64,000 bases of DNA from Grifola frondosa (Eukaryota > Basidiomycota > Agaricomycetes > Polyporales > Grifolaceae): the NCBI GenBank assembly GCA_001683735.1, contig LUGG01000014.1, forward strand, positions 434,001 to 498,000, read 5' to 3'. Of this stretch, positions 52,509 through 64,000 are shown piece by piece. The position numbers and the translations under genes were made by a program. A model generated the notes under the pieces. It made no database searches. It worked only from the letters and a program-made list of their open reading frames with translations, and was not told where the DNA came from. The first letter of the stretch is position 1. Each line of letters begins with the position of its first letter.

Positions 52509-55500
52509 ATGCCTGTCAGGCGTGCTTCTGCAACTGCAGCAAGCTCATCAACGCGTGTTCATAGGAGCAACGGTTCGAATCACAGCATATCTGTCCAATC
52601 TCCGGTCATTCCACCGCAGACTTTGCCGTACACACCCCGTCTAGCACGGTCCCCGCTTCTCCCCAACAAAAAGTAGTGTATGTTCTCGTCAACAGACTGA
52701 AAAACAAGGTTCGTGCTATCACTATCAGAACGCCTGCCTCGTGTGCTGGCTGCACGGCGTTCTTGTTCGGCGTTTGAGGACTGACCTCGCGGCCTTTACA
52801 GCTTCCATGTAACTCGGGTATCGCGCTGGCAGAATTGGAAGCCGATGATGCAATCCAGCAGGCAGTTGAAACGCTGGTGGATCTTGCGCGAGACTCGCTG
52901 GATGTGATCGCATGGGCACTCACAGAGTTGTTGGAGAAACTAGCAAAGGTGAGCCTCCCCCGATTCGTTGTCTGACACCTGCTTTAGTCCTTCGCTCTAG
53001 CAAATTGACTCCAGTGGATTCCGGAGCACCGACATCTTGCAGTCACAGCTATTCCTCCTGAAGGTACTGTCGATATGCATGGCCTCTCGATGGGGCATCA
53101 TAGAAGATATTCGGCCGAACTCTCGTGAGAGTAAGGCGCAACCTAATACCATCGGATCCAAACCCCATACTCCCGATTCTCCTGCAATGTCACACAATCG
53201 TCGACGCCAAGTTTCCTCAGAACAGCTATCTACGACTTTGACCACTCCAGTGGAGCCTGCACCTATCGATGACAATTGCGCCAGATATATGTTAAGCGTC
53301 ATGGTACTCTTCCTACGCCAGACAGCGCCACTGAAGCATCGGTTGATGTCTGCCGCTAATATGAACTTTGATGCTTCGTTTCAAGATTTCGAGTCCGTGG
53401 AGTCTCATGAAGTCGGACAGGCGGTTGGAGGCCTGTTCTCCGCCGGACCAGATGAACCACCTCCAGTAATTTCCGGTATTCCGAAAAACATGAGACGGTC
53501 AAAGCACGCATCTTCGAATTCACTCAATTCGAAGATTGTGAGCTCTGCCTCCATGGATCAATATTCCAGACATTCCCTAGTCTACGAGAAGACATCGACG
53601 CTCGTGTCAAAGTCTGTGTTGTCGCTTAACACGGCCATAGCTAAGTTCTCCGGGCGTATAATTTATCACTTGTCGGCATCGAATTGGCCAGTTGTTCTGT
53701 CTCGCATCCGGAACAAGATTTATACCCTTGCCAGTACTACGGAGACCGACCCCGATATTGTTGACCTTCAACTAATGACACACTGCGCCTTGGATAGAGC
53801 GCGGCTCGTGCAGTCTCTGCAAGGTGTGCACTCTCGATTACTCAGATGGTGGTTGAGTAACCTGGCGAACATTTATATAGAACTATCTTCTCTACTCGTG
53901 AACATGAAGCGGGAGGCGCAAGTCGCCATCGCGAATATCTCTGCGCGCCGCAGTATGGAGCTGGGTTGACTACTACCCCGAAGAGTTTAATGATGCCCTT
54001 CACTATCATCGTCGACTGGAAGGTGCTCCTGAGCGCGTATTCGATGTTCTCTCTGAACTGGGCGAACATGCGAACAAGGCAGGCGTATGGCCTACTCTTG
54101 CTGTATTGCTTTGCATCAGCTCCGACAGGATGAAGAGTGAATTTCAAGTGTCTACGTTTGGTGCTCCAAAAGGCCCTCATGGTCGCAAGGTAACGCAAAA
54201 TTGCTACAACTAACATCTCACAACTTGCTTACCGTGACGATTACCATAAGGATCGCAATTTCACTGAGCTGATCATCAAGAATATGGCGTTCCCATCTAA
54301 ACATGCTGACGTCGCCGTTATATGCGCGCTGGATATATGCAGGGCAGCTTCTCGTGTACGCCCGGCGGAGGGGGAAGAGGTGCCACTTCCGTCCATGGCA
54401 TTAGATATTGCGCACGAGATCAAGGTTTGAACTCTTATATCGTAGATGTCCTCATTTTAACATTATCCTTTGCATTGTAGCTAGTACTTCTGAAGTGGAA
54501 CAACTCGAGGCCAGTTTGGGAGAGTCCTGAAGAGATCGATGTGGCGATGATCGCGGATGCTCTTGTCACCATCTTCCGTTTCCTGCCAGAGGAGGAGTCA
54601 ATTCCGATGTTTGAAACGTGTCTGGAGGCCGAACGTTCTGATGCGGTCAAGATTTCCGTGGTAAAAGCCTGCATAACCTTGGTAGTCGACGTCAGCGCCT
54701 TCCCTCTTGAGCGTGATGATAGTACGACTGATTCTGTATCTACGTAGGCTAACCGTCTACCCTGGCAGCGAAATCTGGGAAACTTGAAGAATGCAGTGAT
54801 GCAGCGTCTTACCCGGATCCACCTTGTTTGTTTTCTTTTAATATTCGGGAGCGAACATGACAACTCACGCCCAAGTTTATCATTGTACACAGTCCAGCAC
54901 GACGCGCCGCAGCGAAGTTGGAGCGGGCGGAGTTTCCAAGAAAGCCAACTTCCGACCGAAAGCCAAGCGATATACCTCGGAAACATTAGCAGATCGCGAG
55001 CTCTTGCTGCTCTCTATCCTGACGCTGTGGCGCGCAGATGTTTGGTGGTTCCATGACTGCGTTGATCTTGAGCAAAAGTCATCGTGGGTGAAGGAATGGC
55101 TTGAGATATGGCACGCGCCCGCCGATCCTGCAGTTCGGTTCTCTCTTGCACGGACGTTCCGTCATTTAGTCGAGAATGTCGCCCAGATGTCTGCTGACCA
55201 TCCCAGATTTGCCGTGCTCTCAATGTGGCAGAGCGTTGTAGGGTATGTATACTCCATATCTTGAAAACTACAATTGAGATTTCGTCTATAGGCCGGCTAC
55301 GCTCGCGGCGGTCTGTACCAACTTGCTCAATGCTCGTTCTGACTACCCTGCGCAGAGGATGTGGATTAGCATGGCTTACGAGATCATGTTTCGCTTTACT
55401 CGTCCATATGAGGTGTGTTACTATCCTCTCTGCTTTCATATTTTTACTTATGAAAAAATTCGTAGGTGCATAAGGACATTCAAGTCGCTGCTGACCGCGT

Positions 55501-58500
55501 ACCTGCCTTCGCATTAGCTGAGATTGCATTCCTTGTTTCATTGGCATCTGCGGACTGCGTCGTCTCGTTAACGGCTTGCAACTGCCTTCGTATGATAGCT
55601 ATGGCTGAGCGCCAACCTGGAGCTCCTGTAATGGCTGCACTTAGTGAGGATGAGCGGACGAAGCGGCACCCCATCTACGAGCAGCTAGGTGATCCCAAGG
55701 TCACCGTGATCGGTGAGTCAGCATTGTACATTTTTTGCCGTTCTCTAACCATGTTTAGGCCGAGTTGGACACCAAAAGCGCATCAGGAAGCTCATGCGCC
55801 TGCTAGCGTTTCCTTCTGAAATCCACGTCGCTGTCTGGAACGAGATGTACTGGCGATGGTGTACGTTCAACGAGTTGACCATCCGAATGAGTATGGACCA
55901 GACATCGGACGGATTTGATAGCGGCCTCGCACCTATAGGAGAGTTCTCGATCTCGACCGAGGTAACGTATGCAATTTCACGCAGTGTTGCAGTTGGCTTA
56001 TTATATATTCAGGAGAAACAAGCACAGTGGCAAGCACTAACATTGCTACTGTCTGCCTTTGGAGCTGCTTGTACACGAGAAAGCCATGATCCAGCGGCGC
56101 TAACCACCGTCATCACGCCGTGTTACATTCCTGATGAGCTTCGAAATCTTAGAGACCCGTCCGAACTCTTGTCTGCATATCTGGCAGAAACTGTGAATCT
56201 CTTGGTCTCTGATAGTCCTCAAGTTCGAGACGTCGCGAGGGAAGCGCTCAGCAATGAAGCGAGTCCTCGTCTATACAGCAAGATCTTGAAGAATTTGGAT
56301 AGGTGTGCTCCTTGGTGCATTTACAAAGCAAAAACTGACTTCTACGCTAATAGCGTGATTCATCAAATCACTGACGGTGAACACGTTGACTATGAAATTT
56401 TGGTAGTTTTCCTTGACCAGGTGAGCATTCTGATGAAAGTTTCAAGTACTTCACTGATTCGGACTTAGTTCATTGCGATATTGAAAGTGGTTGCGGAGAA
56501 TGTCCATAATCTCACCGAGGAGTTGCGCGGGATTGATATCACTTCCACTCTGCTTACGCTTGCCGCCTTCATCGGCCGCTTCCATGATATTTCGTCGTAT
56601 CGTCTGCGTCTCAATTTTGCATGCTGTGCGACAGCGTGTTTAGTCGTGCAGAGCCCATAATCATGCGGAAGGATAATAGCACACGCCAGAGTATTGTTGA
56701 CATCGTCATCGGCTGGGTGCAAGAATCGCCTGAGGTGAGTTTTCTTCCTTCCTTACAGCAAATCTATCTAATCTTGCTAGCAGTCTGATGGGCGTTCGCT
56801 ACTGCATTCCCCTCATGAACTCAATGTGGCCGTCCTTCGCACATCTGTGAAGCTGTTTGATCGTCTGCAATTGGAACCCTCAGAGGGCGCTTCAGAAGAA
56901 GAAGCCGCCCACGTAGTATCTCGTCTCTTCATTCGATACTCCACTTTCCTTGTGAAGACTTGGGATGCCACTCGCTCTGATATTCTCGTGCGTTTTTCAC
57001 AACTTCCAGAGCCTCCGTATATTGAGAGCATGTCATAGAACAAGGATGACGGCACTTCTGATAGATCTTCAACATTTTATCAGGTCGGTTGGCTTCGTCG
57101 TACAATCCACGATCCCGAATTTGAACTGTTACTTTTAGCTCCGCGTTATGCAAAGGGACGGTGAACTGAGGGAACTCACAATTGCTGGACTCGCTTCCTT
57201 GATTGGTGCCAATACTGAAGTTGGGGTGAAGCACTGCCTATATCTTGCGTATGACCCAGACCCTACCAAACGGATGATATTCGCGCACATCTTCGTTCGT
57301 GTTCTCGGTCAGGGGATCAAGTTCAGCACTCACGACGCCTCGCCTATTACCAACGGGCAGAGCCCACTTTGCGAGGTCAGTGGGTTCCGTTTGACGATTA
57401 CTAGCTAGCCACTGATTGTCGCCTTTACAGTTGATCAAAAGTCAAGACGTAAGCTTCTGCAAAATGCTGGAAGATTCTTACTGACTCAGTATAGGTGTCG
57501 CTGGCTATGGCAATCTGCGAGATTTGTCCTCCGACTGAAGTCGACAGCATCATTTCAGTGATGTTGAATATCTTCGACACAAGGAGTTCGCTACTAAACC
57601 TCTTGAAAAGCATGATCGATCGTGAGATTTCGCGGACGGGTATGTCATCGCTGTATTCTTCTGAAGTGAGAATTCCATCGATGTTTTCATTAGATGCCGA
57701 TACCTCTTTATTCCGCGGCAACACCATCTGCACCAGATTTTTGTCTGCATTTGCCAAGATATACGGGTATAACTATCTGCGAAGTCTCATCATTCCTCTT
57801 GTGAAAGCAATTGCCGCAATGCCGGCGGGACATGGTACGAACTGGATCCGAGCAAAGTCTCTGAGAAGGAACTTAAACAAAACAAGGAGACGGTCGAATT
57901 TGTTGCGGCCTCTTTCTTGGAGATAATCGGTTCTTCGGTTCCTGCAATCCCTTCGTAAGTCACAAATGCTATTTGTGTTCCTGACTGAACGAAAATGACT
58001 TTTACCAGTATAATTCGTGAGATCTGCTCCCATATCGCGAAGGCTGTGTGAGCATCTTTGGCTACTGATTCAATTCCGCAACTAATCGTGCCCCAGCAAC
58101 GGTGTTTGGCCGGAAGCGAAGTTTGCTGCCCTCGGTGCCTTCATTTTCTTACGGTTCGTATTCCTTCTTCTTTTGTGTTCTATTCTGATAGCTTTCACAG
58201 TTTCATATCGCCTGCTGTCGTCTCCCCAGAAACAGTAGATGTTGAAGTCCCCGCCGATCTGATTGCTCGCCGTGGCTTGATGACCATTGCCAAAATCATT
58301 CAAAACCTAGCGAACAATATCCTCTTTGGCAAAGAATGGCATATGACTATCTTGAACGACTTTCTGAAGGCCAATATTGTTAACGTAACACAATTCTTGA
58401 GCGAAATCAACGTTAGTAATTCAATGTTAACATCATTGTTATCTTTGGCTGAAATGGTTGATTTAGAAATATTCGCCTCCCGTTTCCGATGAAGAACCTG

Positions 58501-61500
58501 ACGAGTGGTTAGACAGGACATACGATGACACCGATACAATCGTCTTACATCGATTCTTCGAGAAACATGCGGATAAGATCGGCAAAGAGTTATTGAGCTC
58601 ATCGAAGATCGCCCCAGAGAAAGTCACCCCGGAAGCGGAGGCAGCTGCCGCTCAAGGAAAGCGCGCATGGGACGCGCTGTGTTCTACTCTAGTCGAACTA
58701 GGTCAGCCATTGGAAAGCCCCATTGTTACAACTTTAAGCAGTCGGGAACATCAAGAGTTCCTTGACCTAATGGCTAGGTGCGACCGCCGTGATACCGGTT
58801 CGGTCCAGGAGTTATTCACAGAAGCTGCGATACCTACGGTCAGTTCTCTTGCATAGATTTTCTTGTGTGATAGCTGATGATCAATCCATAGGATGGTCTA
58901 GCTGTGTTCATTTTGTCTGTATCGAAGGTAGATGTGGAAGTATTGGACGTTGAGTTGCTGCTGTATTATATATTCAAGGTGCGCAATAGCGGTTAACGTT
59001 TACATCGCTGGGCTAACAAGGTATTGTTCAAGCTACTCACTTCTCCTGCGCATGAGAGTCGACCATATGATATTGTCTTTGACTTCACTGGTTTCACGTC
59101 GACGTCCCAGGTGCCCGCTCAATGGTGGAAATTTGCTCAAGAAACAATCCCCTCGGACGTACGAGATCGTTTGCGCCACATGCGAATACTGACGCCGAAT
59201 GCTCTAGCTATGAGGTATATTCGTAAATTGTATTATAACCTCATTCCAGGTATGCTGTCATGTATATTGCGGCGTGCGTCACTTTCTGACCAGTCTGTCA
59301 TATCAGAGCCAGCGACGTCCACAAGAATTGCTGTCCATACTACTGTTGAGGAACTCTTAAGCCACTATCCTTCAGGAACTACCATGAGCGCCTTGGCGTA
59401 TGCTGGTATGTATGTCTCGGAGACAGAAATTATTGTCTCGCTCTAATATTCCTCAGTTTCGCTCGAACACGAGGATCTTGATCAATTTCAAGATGTGACG
59501 ATGCGGCACAACCATCCAATGCGAGCTCCAGTGATTCTGCGAGTGGCGCAAAGTCATTTGCGCATCATAACGGTAAATATCACGAGTTCGGTGATGAGAC
59601 AACACCTCACTCCTTGACCTGCATAGATCAAAAGCAGTTTCCATTTGCAATCTGCTGTCATGCAAAGCCACAGAGATCGTTCCACTGTCAGACGTGAACG
59701 ATGTCTATAACGTATCCACCGGCCACGACACACATGAATTCATCATCCGGAAGATTCGTCATGGTGTCACATTGTATTTCTCTTCACCCGCTAGAGATAT
59801 TATAGTAAAGGTGCTGTAGCCATGTCGCTTCTCATTTGCATCTTAATTGATTGCTTCACTTTCAGACAATTCGCGCTGCCAAAAGTACCATGCGACCCGC
59901 GCAACTGCCTGCTACGGAGCGATCATCTAGACTCTCTAACATTGTCACGACCCTTCTGCATGTTGCTTTCTTAGGCATCAGTTCCGAGCAGGATGAACCT
60001 CGCACGCCTTCGTTCGAATTGCTATCTGCTATATGTACTTACCTTGATTATGAGGGAAAGCCGCCTGTCCCCTCGAAAGGTGTGTTCTAGCGGTTTCTTT
60101 TTGATTGTTCTAAATTGTGAACAGGAGTTTACGCGACTGGACATCCTGGCGCTTTCCTCGTGCAAGTGAGCGAGGGACTGGCTGGCTTTGCTCCTCAATT
60201 AACTATGGACTTCTTGTCCGAGATGGCTGGCGGAATCAACAAACTGGGCGTGCCTTTGAGAGCGCTCTCCTTGCAGTACATGGGGCCTTGGATAAAGAAT
60301 TTGACTTACTTCGTTGATCCAACTCACAAGCTCTACGAGCCTTCCGGTGCTAAATTCCGCGATTGTGTACGGTCTCTCATTGACATCACCATGTCAGAGC
60401 ACGACGTACGTTGCACACCGAAGTCATTTTGACTTGCATCTCTAATAGTCTTTTTCGCAGCTGCATGGTCTTGTGCAGAAATTCATCTGGACAGAAGTTG
60501 GCAAACTGGACACCGTTGCGGTCAACATAGTTCTTGACGAGTTGATGCGTGCCGCCGTCGATGGGGGATGGGATCCCCAAGATGCGAGAAGGTTGCGGAC
60601 ACAATGAGCGCTATCAACTCCATCAATGTCCGCGGAAGGATCCTTGCTCGGATACGAAAGGTAAGCTGTTAGTCTCCGCCGTCCTCCAACTTTGTACTGA
60701 CAACATTATACCGAAGGTAATCAGCAAGACGTCTGCAAAGCCCTCGAAGAATCTCGCAGAAAACCCCCAGTGGAATGAGATAGCATGCCTGACTCGCCTG
60801 GTACTGGTCGTGGGCAATACAGCTCGAAACACAGTGCAAAGTCAATTGTTCGTTCCGGAAATCATGCATCTAGTCACATTGGTGGCCGCGACAGGACAGA
60901 CGTATGTCCGCGGGACAGTATATGCCATTGTGACGCATATGTTGCACGCCTTATATTCTCTCCGTCTCGGGGACACTTCCACCGTAAGCCCTGAAATCCA
61001 AGTCCTCATCGATGAATGCGTTCAGCCGGACACCATCAAACTCTTCGGACTAGCCAAACCTACCCCGACCAGTGATTTCGTGTGCTACGATTATCCAAAC
61101 GATAAGGCTTTGATCGACGGTTTGGAGGGACTTACGCGCTTGCTCGTGCGCATCATGGAGACTATATCTGGAACAAGAGGTGTGTACCTCATATTATTGA
61201 GTGAATTATGCTAATCACAGTCCAGGTCTTTTGAATGTCTGGCGTGCCCGTTGGATGAGCTTGATCACATCATCCGCGTTCCAGCTCTCGCCTGCCGTGC
61301 AGACTCGCGCCTTCGTCACACTCGGTATTCTTGCAACGTCCGACGTGGACGACGACCTTCTCTATCAGATGCTCGTCGCGTTTAAGACGGCGCTATCTCA
61401 GTCCAGTGAGGACGACACTACATCCGTCGTCAGCATGCTCAGGTGCATCACGAATGTGGTGCCCGCTTCGCCGCCCCAGTCACGTTATCTCCCGCAGATA

Positions 61501-62596
61501 TTCTGGCTTTCGGTCGCACTTCTCCAGTCTGGCAATATCTCCCTATATGTAGAGGCTATCCAACTGCTCCGAGTGACGCTGGAGTACTTAGCCGAGCACG
61601 ACATCTTCAAAGATCGCGGGGTACCTGCTACTCTCCTGGAGGCGCGCGTTCCTCTCGAGGATATCGCTGGCCAAGTGGACCAACTCCTGGGGCTGTCCTT
61701 CGACTCAAGCTTCTCCTTCTCCCTCGCTTCGATCATCTTCAAGGGCATGCGCCATCCAGGGCTCAAGGACTCTGCGGAGGCAGCACTCAGGAGTCTGCTG
61801 AGAATCACAGTAGACTCATGCTCCGAGGTTGACCATGCAGACGAAGGGCCCGACAGACCACTTTGTCAGGATGCTATAGGGTACTTCTTAGCGCTACTTC
61901 CCTCGTCGACGACGAAGAGGGGCTTCCGGCAGCTGCAGGAGGAGTCGCGGCTAGATGCGTCATGGCTCACGAGGGAGGAACTGGCTTCGCAGGACGAAGA
62001 GGACCATGTGCTCAGACTGCCGTTCGGGATAATCGGATATGTGGACAACAATACAGCGCTGTTCGTGACGTCGTTCGTGGCCGCTATGCTGACCACTGCG
62101 CAAGGCGACGATGCGGAGTCGTCCATCTTGTACAACATTCTGTCGGTAGTTGCAGACGCTTATGCAGATGTGATTGCAATAACGTAGGTGTCTCGGACGT
62201 GCTTTGTGTTAACAAAAACTGACTATATGCGCTCGCAGATACGAGAGCCTGCAGGACAAGATGAGGGACAAGTTTGCGAACTCATCGAGCCCGCACATCT
62301 TGCGTGCGGTGTCAAACATCTTCCGGATAGCGATAAACGAGATAGAACGATCAGGAGTTCCTCCGCCGCCGCCGCGTGCAGCGGCCAGCGCGTCGACGCT
62401 GAGCGCAGCGGAGGAGGGCATCAGTACTGCGAGTGTCAATGGACCAGGAGCGAAACACCTGAGCGCACTCGAGGAGCAGGGCATGTCCGGGCTCGTGAAC
62501 AGCTTCCAGTTTTTGCCGGCGAACAACAAAGGGCATGCAACGAAGATGATCAACTGGATCTCTGAACTGGTAATGAAGATCATCGAGGTTGGCTGA
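52509..62596 (+). CDS. IRA1: neurofibromin/IRA-type Ras GTPase-activating protein
   Basis: Large RasGAP that switches off Ras and thus cAMP/PKA signalling. The N-terminus carries VVYVLVNRLKNK and, after an intron, LPCNSG, the family signature. A long HEAT-like helical region follows (RELLLLSILTLWRA, RFSLARTFRHLVENVAQMSA, RMWISMAYEIMFRFTRPYE). The RasGAP domain (about 57500-58500) has the arginine finger in LFRGNTICTRFLSAF (Arg codon 57714-57716), YELDPSKVSEKEL, FLR|FISPAVVSPE and RRGLMTIAKIIQNLANN. The Sec14-like domain (58890-59270) includes RPYDIVFDFTGF, and a PH-like part (59450-59830) includes CKATEIVPLSDVNDVYNVST and ITLYFSSPARD-like sequence. The C-terminal region has GQTYVRGTVYAIVTHML-type helices and ends WISELVMKIIEVG. 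About thirty exons. Frame breaks near 52560-52600, 53951, 57834 and 60563-60567 are single-base. Known yeast IRA1/IRA2 are comparable in size. Confidence 0.93.
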
Positions 62597-63637
62597 GGCA
62601 GAAAGTTCCGTTTATTTTAGTCTGGCATGTGTATCATCATTGTTTCTCTCTTCTCCATTCAGTCTCAACTCGTCTCTTACTCATAACTGGATCATCATGC
62701 CTGCTGCTTTCGCTTGTCTTTCTTGCTCACTGTATTTTTTGCGTATGCGCATATTCTATATTCCAGCTATCTACATGGAAAAGTGGTGTTTATGCATTAG
62801 CGGATCTAGTAATATTATCTGCAATTTATAGACTACTTGGTGCAGGCGGAAATGTTCGGAGACATTGACATGTTCGTCGGGTATTGTGCGTCGCTGGTCT
62901 GACGGCGCAGTAGGGTTGACCCGCAGATCATGGGGACTATCCATCCATGACTCTCCGGACCACATAGCACAGTACTGCTATGACTACGCATCGGAGAAAA
63001 TTGGATCCATTGCTTAGCCTATCTAGCCTTGGGCAAAATTACCGCATATCAAGCAGCTGCCAGATAGTTAGGTGGCTTGGCGTATGCAGAAATTCTCATG
63101 ATGCATGATACGCCAGAGGAAGCGATGTCGACTGTCTCCGAGCCTCCCGACGGTCCATCAATGACATAGGAATTGCTGCGGTCCTCATCGACGTCAATGA
63201 AAGTGGTTGAAACGCGGCCACCTACAAACGCCTACAACTGACAGGTTAGACGCACCCAGTAGTTAGATTCATATAGCGGACCTAAGTTGAGGGCAAATAA
63301 AATTAGGAAGTTGCTAAGCTTGAGTACTTACTACGGTCCGAGTTCGTTGAGAGCCTACAGGGAGCAGTGATGCTAATTGTGTATAATCGAGGATGCTAAT
63401 AGAGCGGTAGCAAAGGAAGGGGGCGGTGTGGGGAGTTCGAGCGATTTACACTGGATTGCTGCGGATGGAGCGGTCGAAAGCAGTGAGCATATGTCTTGAC
63501 CTGGACTGCGCGGTGCAGCTGACCACCCTGACAGAACCCTGGGACTTTTCTGTGAGAGCTATAAGTCGCTTTCATCCCCTCTCCTCCGCTCTCGTCCCAG
63601 CCTCCAACTTCCCCGCCAAGCTACCTGAAGCCAAGGA
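62597..63637. other. intergenic, IRA 3' flank and SPFH gene promoter
   Basis: 1.04 kb with no supported gene. The downstream part carries a TATA-like CTATAAGT near 63558-63565, about 75 bp before the SPFH gene start, within a CT-rich leader (63570-63620). Confidence 0.5.
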
Positions 63638-64000
63638 ATGTCGGATACCAAGTACCGCGCATCTACGCCCACTGCCAGTGATACTTCACGTGGGAACGTG
63701 GTAGACCATACAGCTCCTCACGGTGAGACGCCAGACGACTGCGCTTCCCCTCTCCTCGCAGCACTCACAATACTGATCCTGACCACCCGCGATGGCAGTG
63801 ACCGAGGGAGCACCCTGCTGCGACGTCTGCGCATGTGAAGAAGCTGAATGGCGACCAGACTCATGTGATTAAGGTGCAGCCTCTGAGGCGCAACGAGATG
63901 CAGGTGCGTAACTGTTCTCCCTGTCCCTGTCCTCCGACCCGTCTGATTGGCGCTCGCTGTGGCTGCTGTTCTCTACACTAGCCGTCGTATGCTCAGGACC
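63638..64000 (+). CDS. stomatin/SPFH-family protein, 5' part only
   Basis: Membrane-scaffold protein of the stomatin/prohibitin-like SPFH superfamily, judged from its N-terminal leader. Exon 1 starts MSDTKYRASTPTASDTSRGN at 63638 and ends at a GTGAGA donor near 63722. A following exon encodes VKKLNGDQTHVIKVQPLRRN then EMQ up to a GTGCGT donor near 63903. The last visible exon begins after CTAG with PSYAQD at 63982. In Agaricomycete stomatins this EMQPSYAQD segment directly precedes the membrane hairpin and SPFH domain, which lie beyond the window. The phase between exons 1 and 2 does not fit exactly, so either the splice choice or one base is uncertain. Confidence 0.65.

Noticed and set aside
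60549..61214. Separate gene inside the IRA region
   Set aside because: The frame carries neurofibromin C-terminal sequence (VADTMSAINSINVRGRI in the adjoining frame); it is part of IRA shifted by a one-base break at 60563-60567.

Overview
This window reads as nuclear DNA of a filamentous basidiomycete, most likely an Agaricomycete. The genes are dense and lie on both strands. They are split by many short introns (about 50-60 nt, GT...AG), and there are no operons. The gene set is eukaryotic housekeeping plus two secreted acid-type peptidases typical of wood or litter fungi. I found no CRISPR array, phage or recognisable transposon. One tRNA gene, tRNA-Arg(UCU) with a 13-nt intron, lies at 4347-4432.

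Layout: 1-3568 (-) KDM5-type histone demethylase, cut by the window edge; tRNA-Arg; 4686-5857 (-) 14-3-3; 6718-8907 (-) S28 serine carboxypeptidase; 9729-10436 (-) LRR/F-box-like hypothetical; 10499-12119 (+) eIF3m; 12386-14578 (-) DUF2009/UPF0652-like protein; 14760-14888 (+) decayed F-box copy; 15435-16516 (+) F-box protein; 16990-18522 (+) MTD1; 18745-19714 (-) ORM1/ORMDL; 19963-23849 (+) virilizer-like m6A-writer subunit; 23926-26101 (-) MDM34; about 2.3 kb without a recognised gene; 28458-30986 (+) sedolisin/tripeptidyl peptidase; 31606-35156 (-) coiled-coil, low-complexity regulator-like protein; 35347-37120 (+) alpha/beta hydrolase; 37642-40162 (-) ATG22; 41031-43850 (+) SEC18/NSF; 44177-46839 (-) eIF3b (PRT1); 47407-50508 (-) three-RRM RNA-binding protein; about 2 kb without a recognised gene; 52509-62596 (+) neurofibromin/IRA RasGAP; 63638-end (+) stomatin/SPFH protein, cut by the edge.

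Themes: translation initiation (eIF3b and eIF3m), RNA metabolism (virilizer, three-RRM protein), chromatin (KDM5), membrane and lipid homeostasis (ORM1, MDM34, ATG22, SEC18), Ras signalling (IRA, 14-3-3) and extracellular proteolysis (S28, S53). I see no functional cluster beyond this.

The strongest window-wide signal is technical. At least a dozen otherwise well-conserved genes show one-base reading-frame breaks, often in G/C homopolymers where 5 bases are present and 6 are needed. This points to sequencing or assembly indels rather than pseudogenes. Real biology worth checking includes a nested palindrome/E-box cluster upstream of MTD1, a candidate GC-AG intron in SEC18, an 18-bp in-frame tandem duplication in the S28 gene, and unassigned but locally coding-like sequence at 26.8-27.6 kb. 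I did not find a clearly new biological system.
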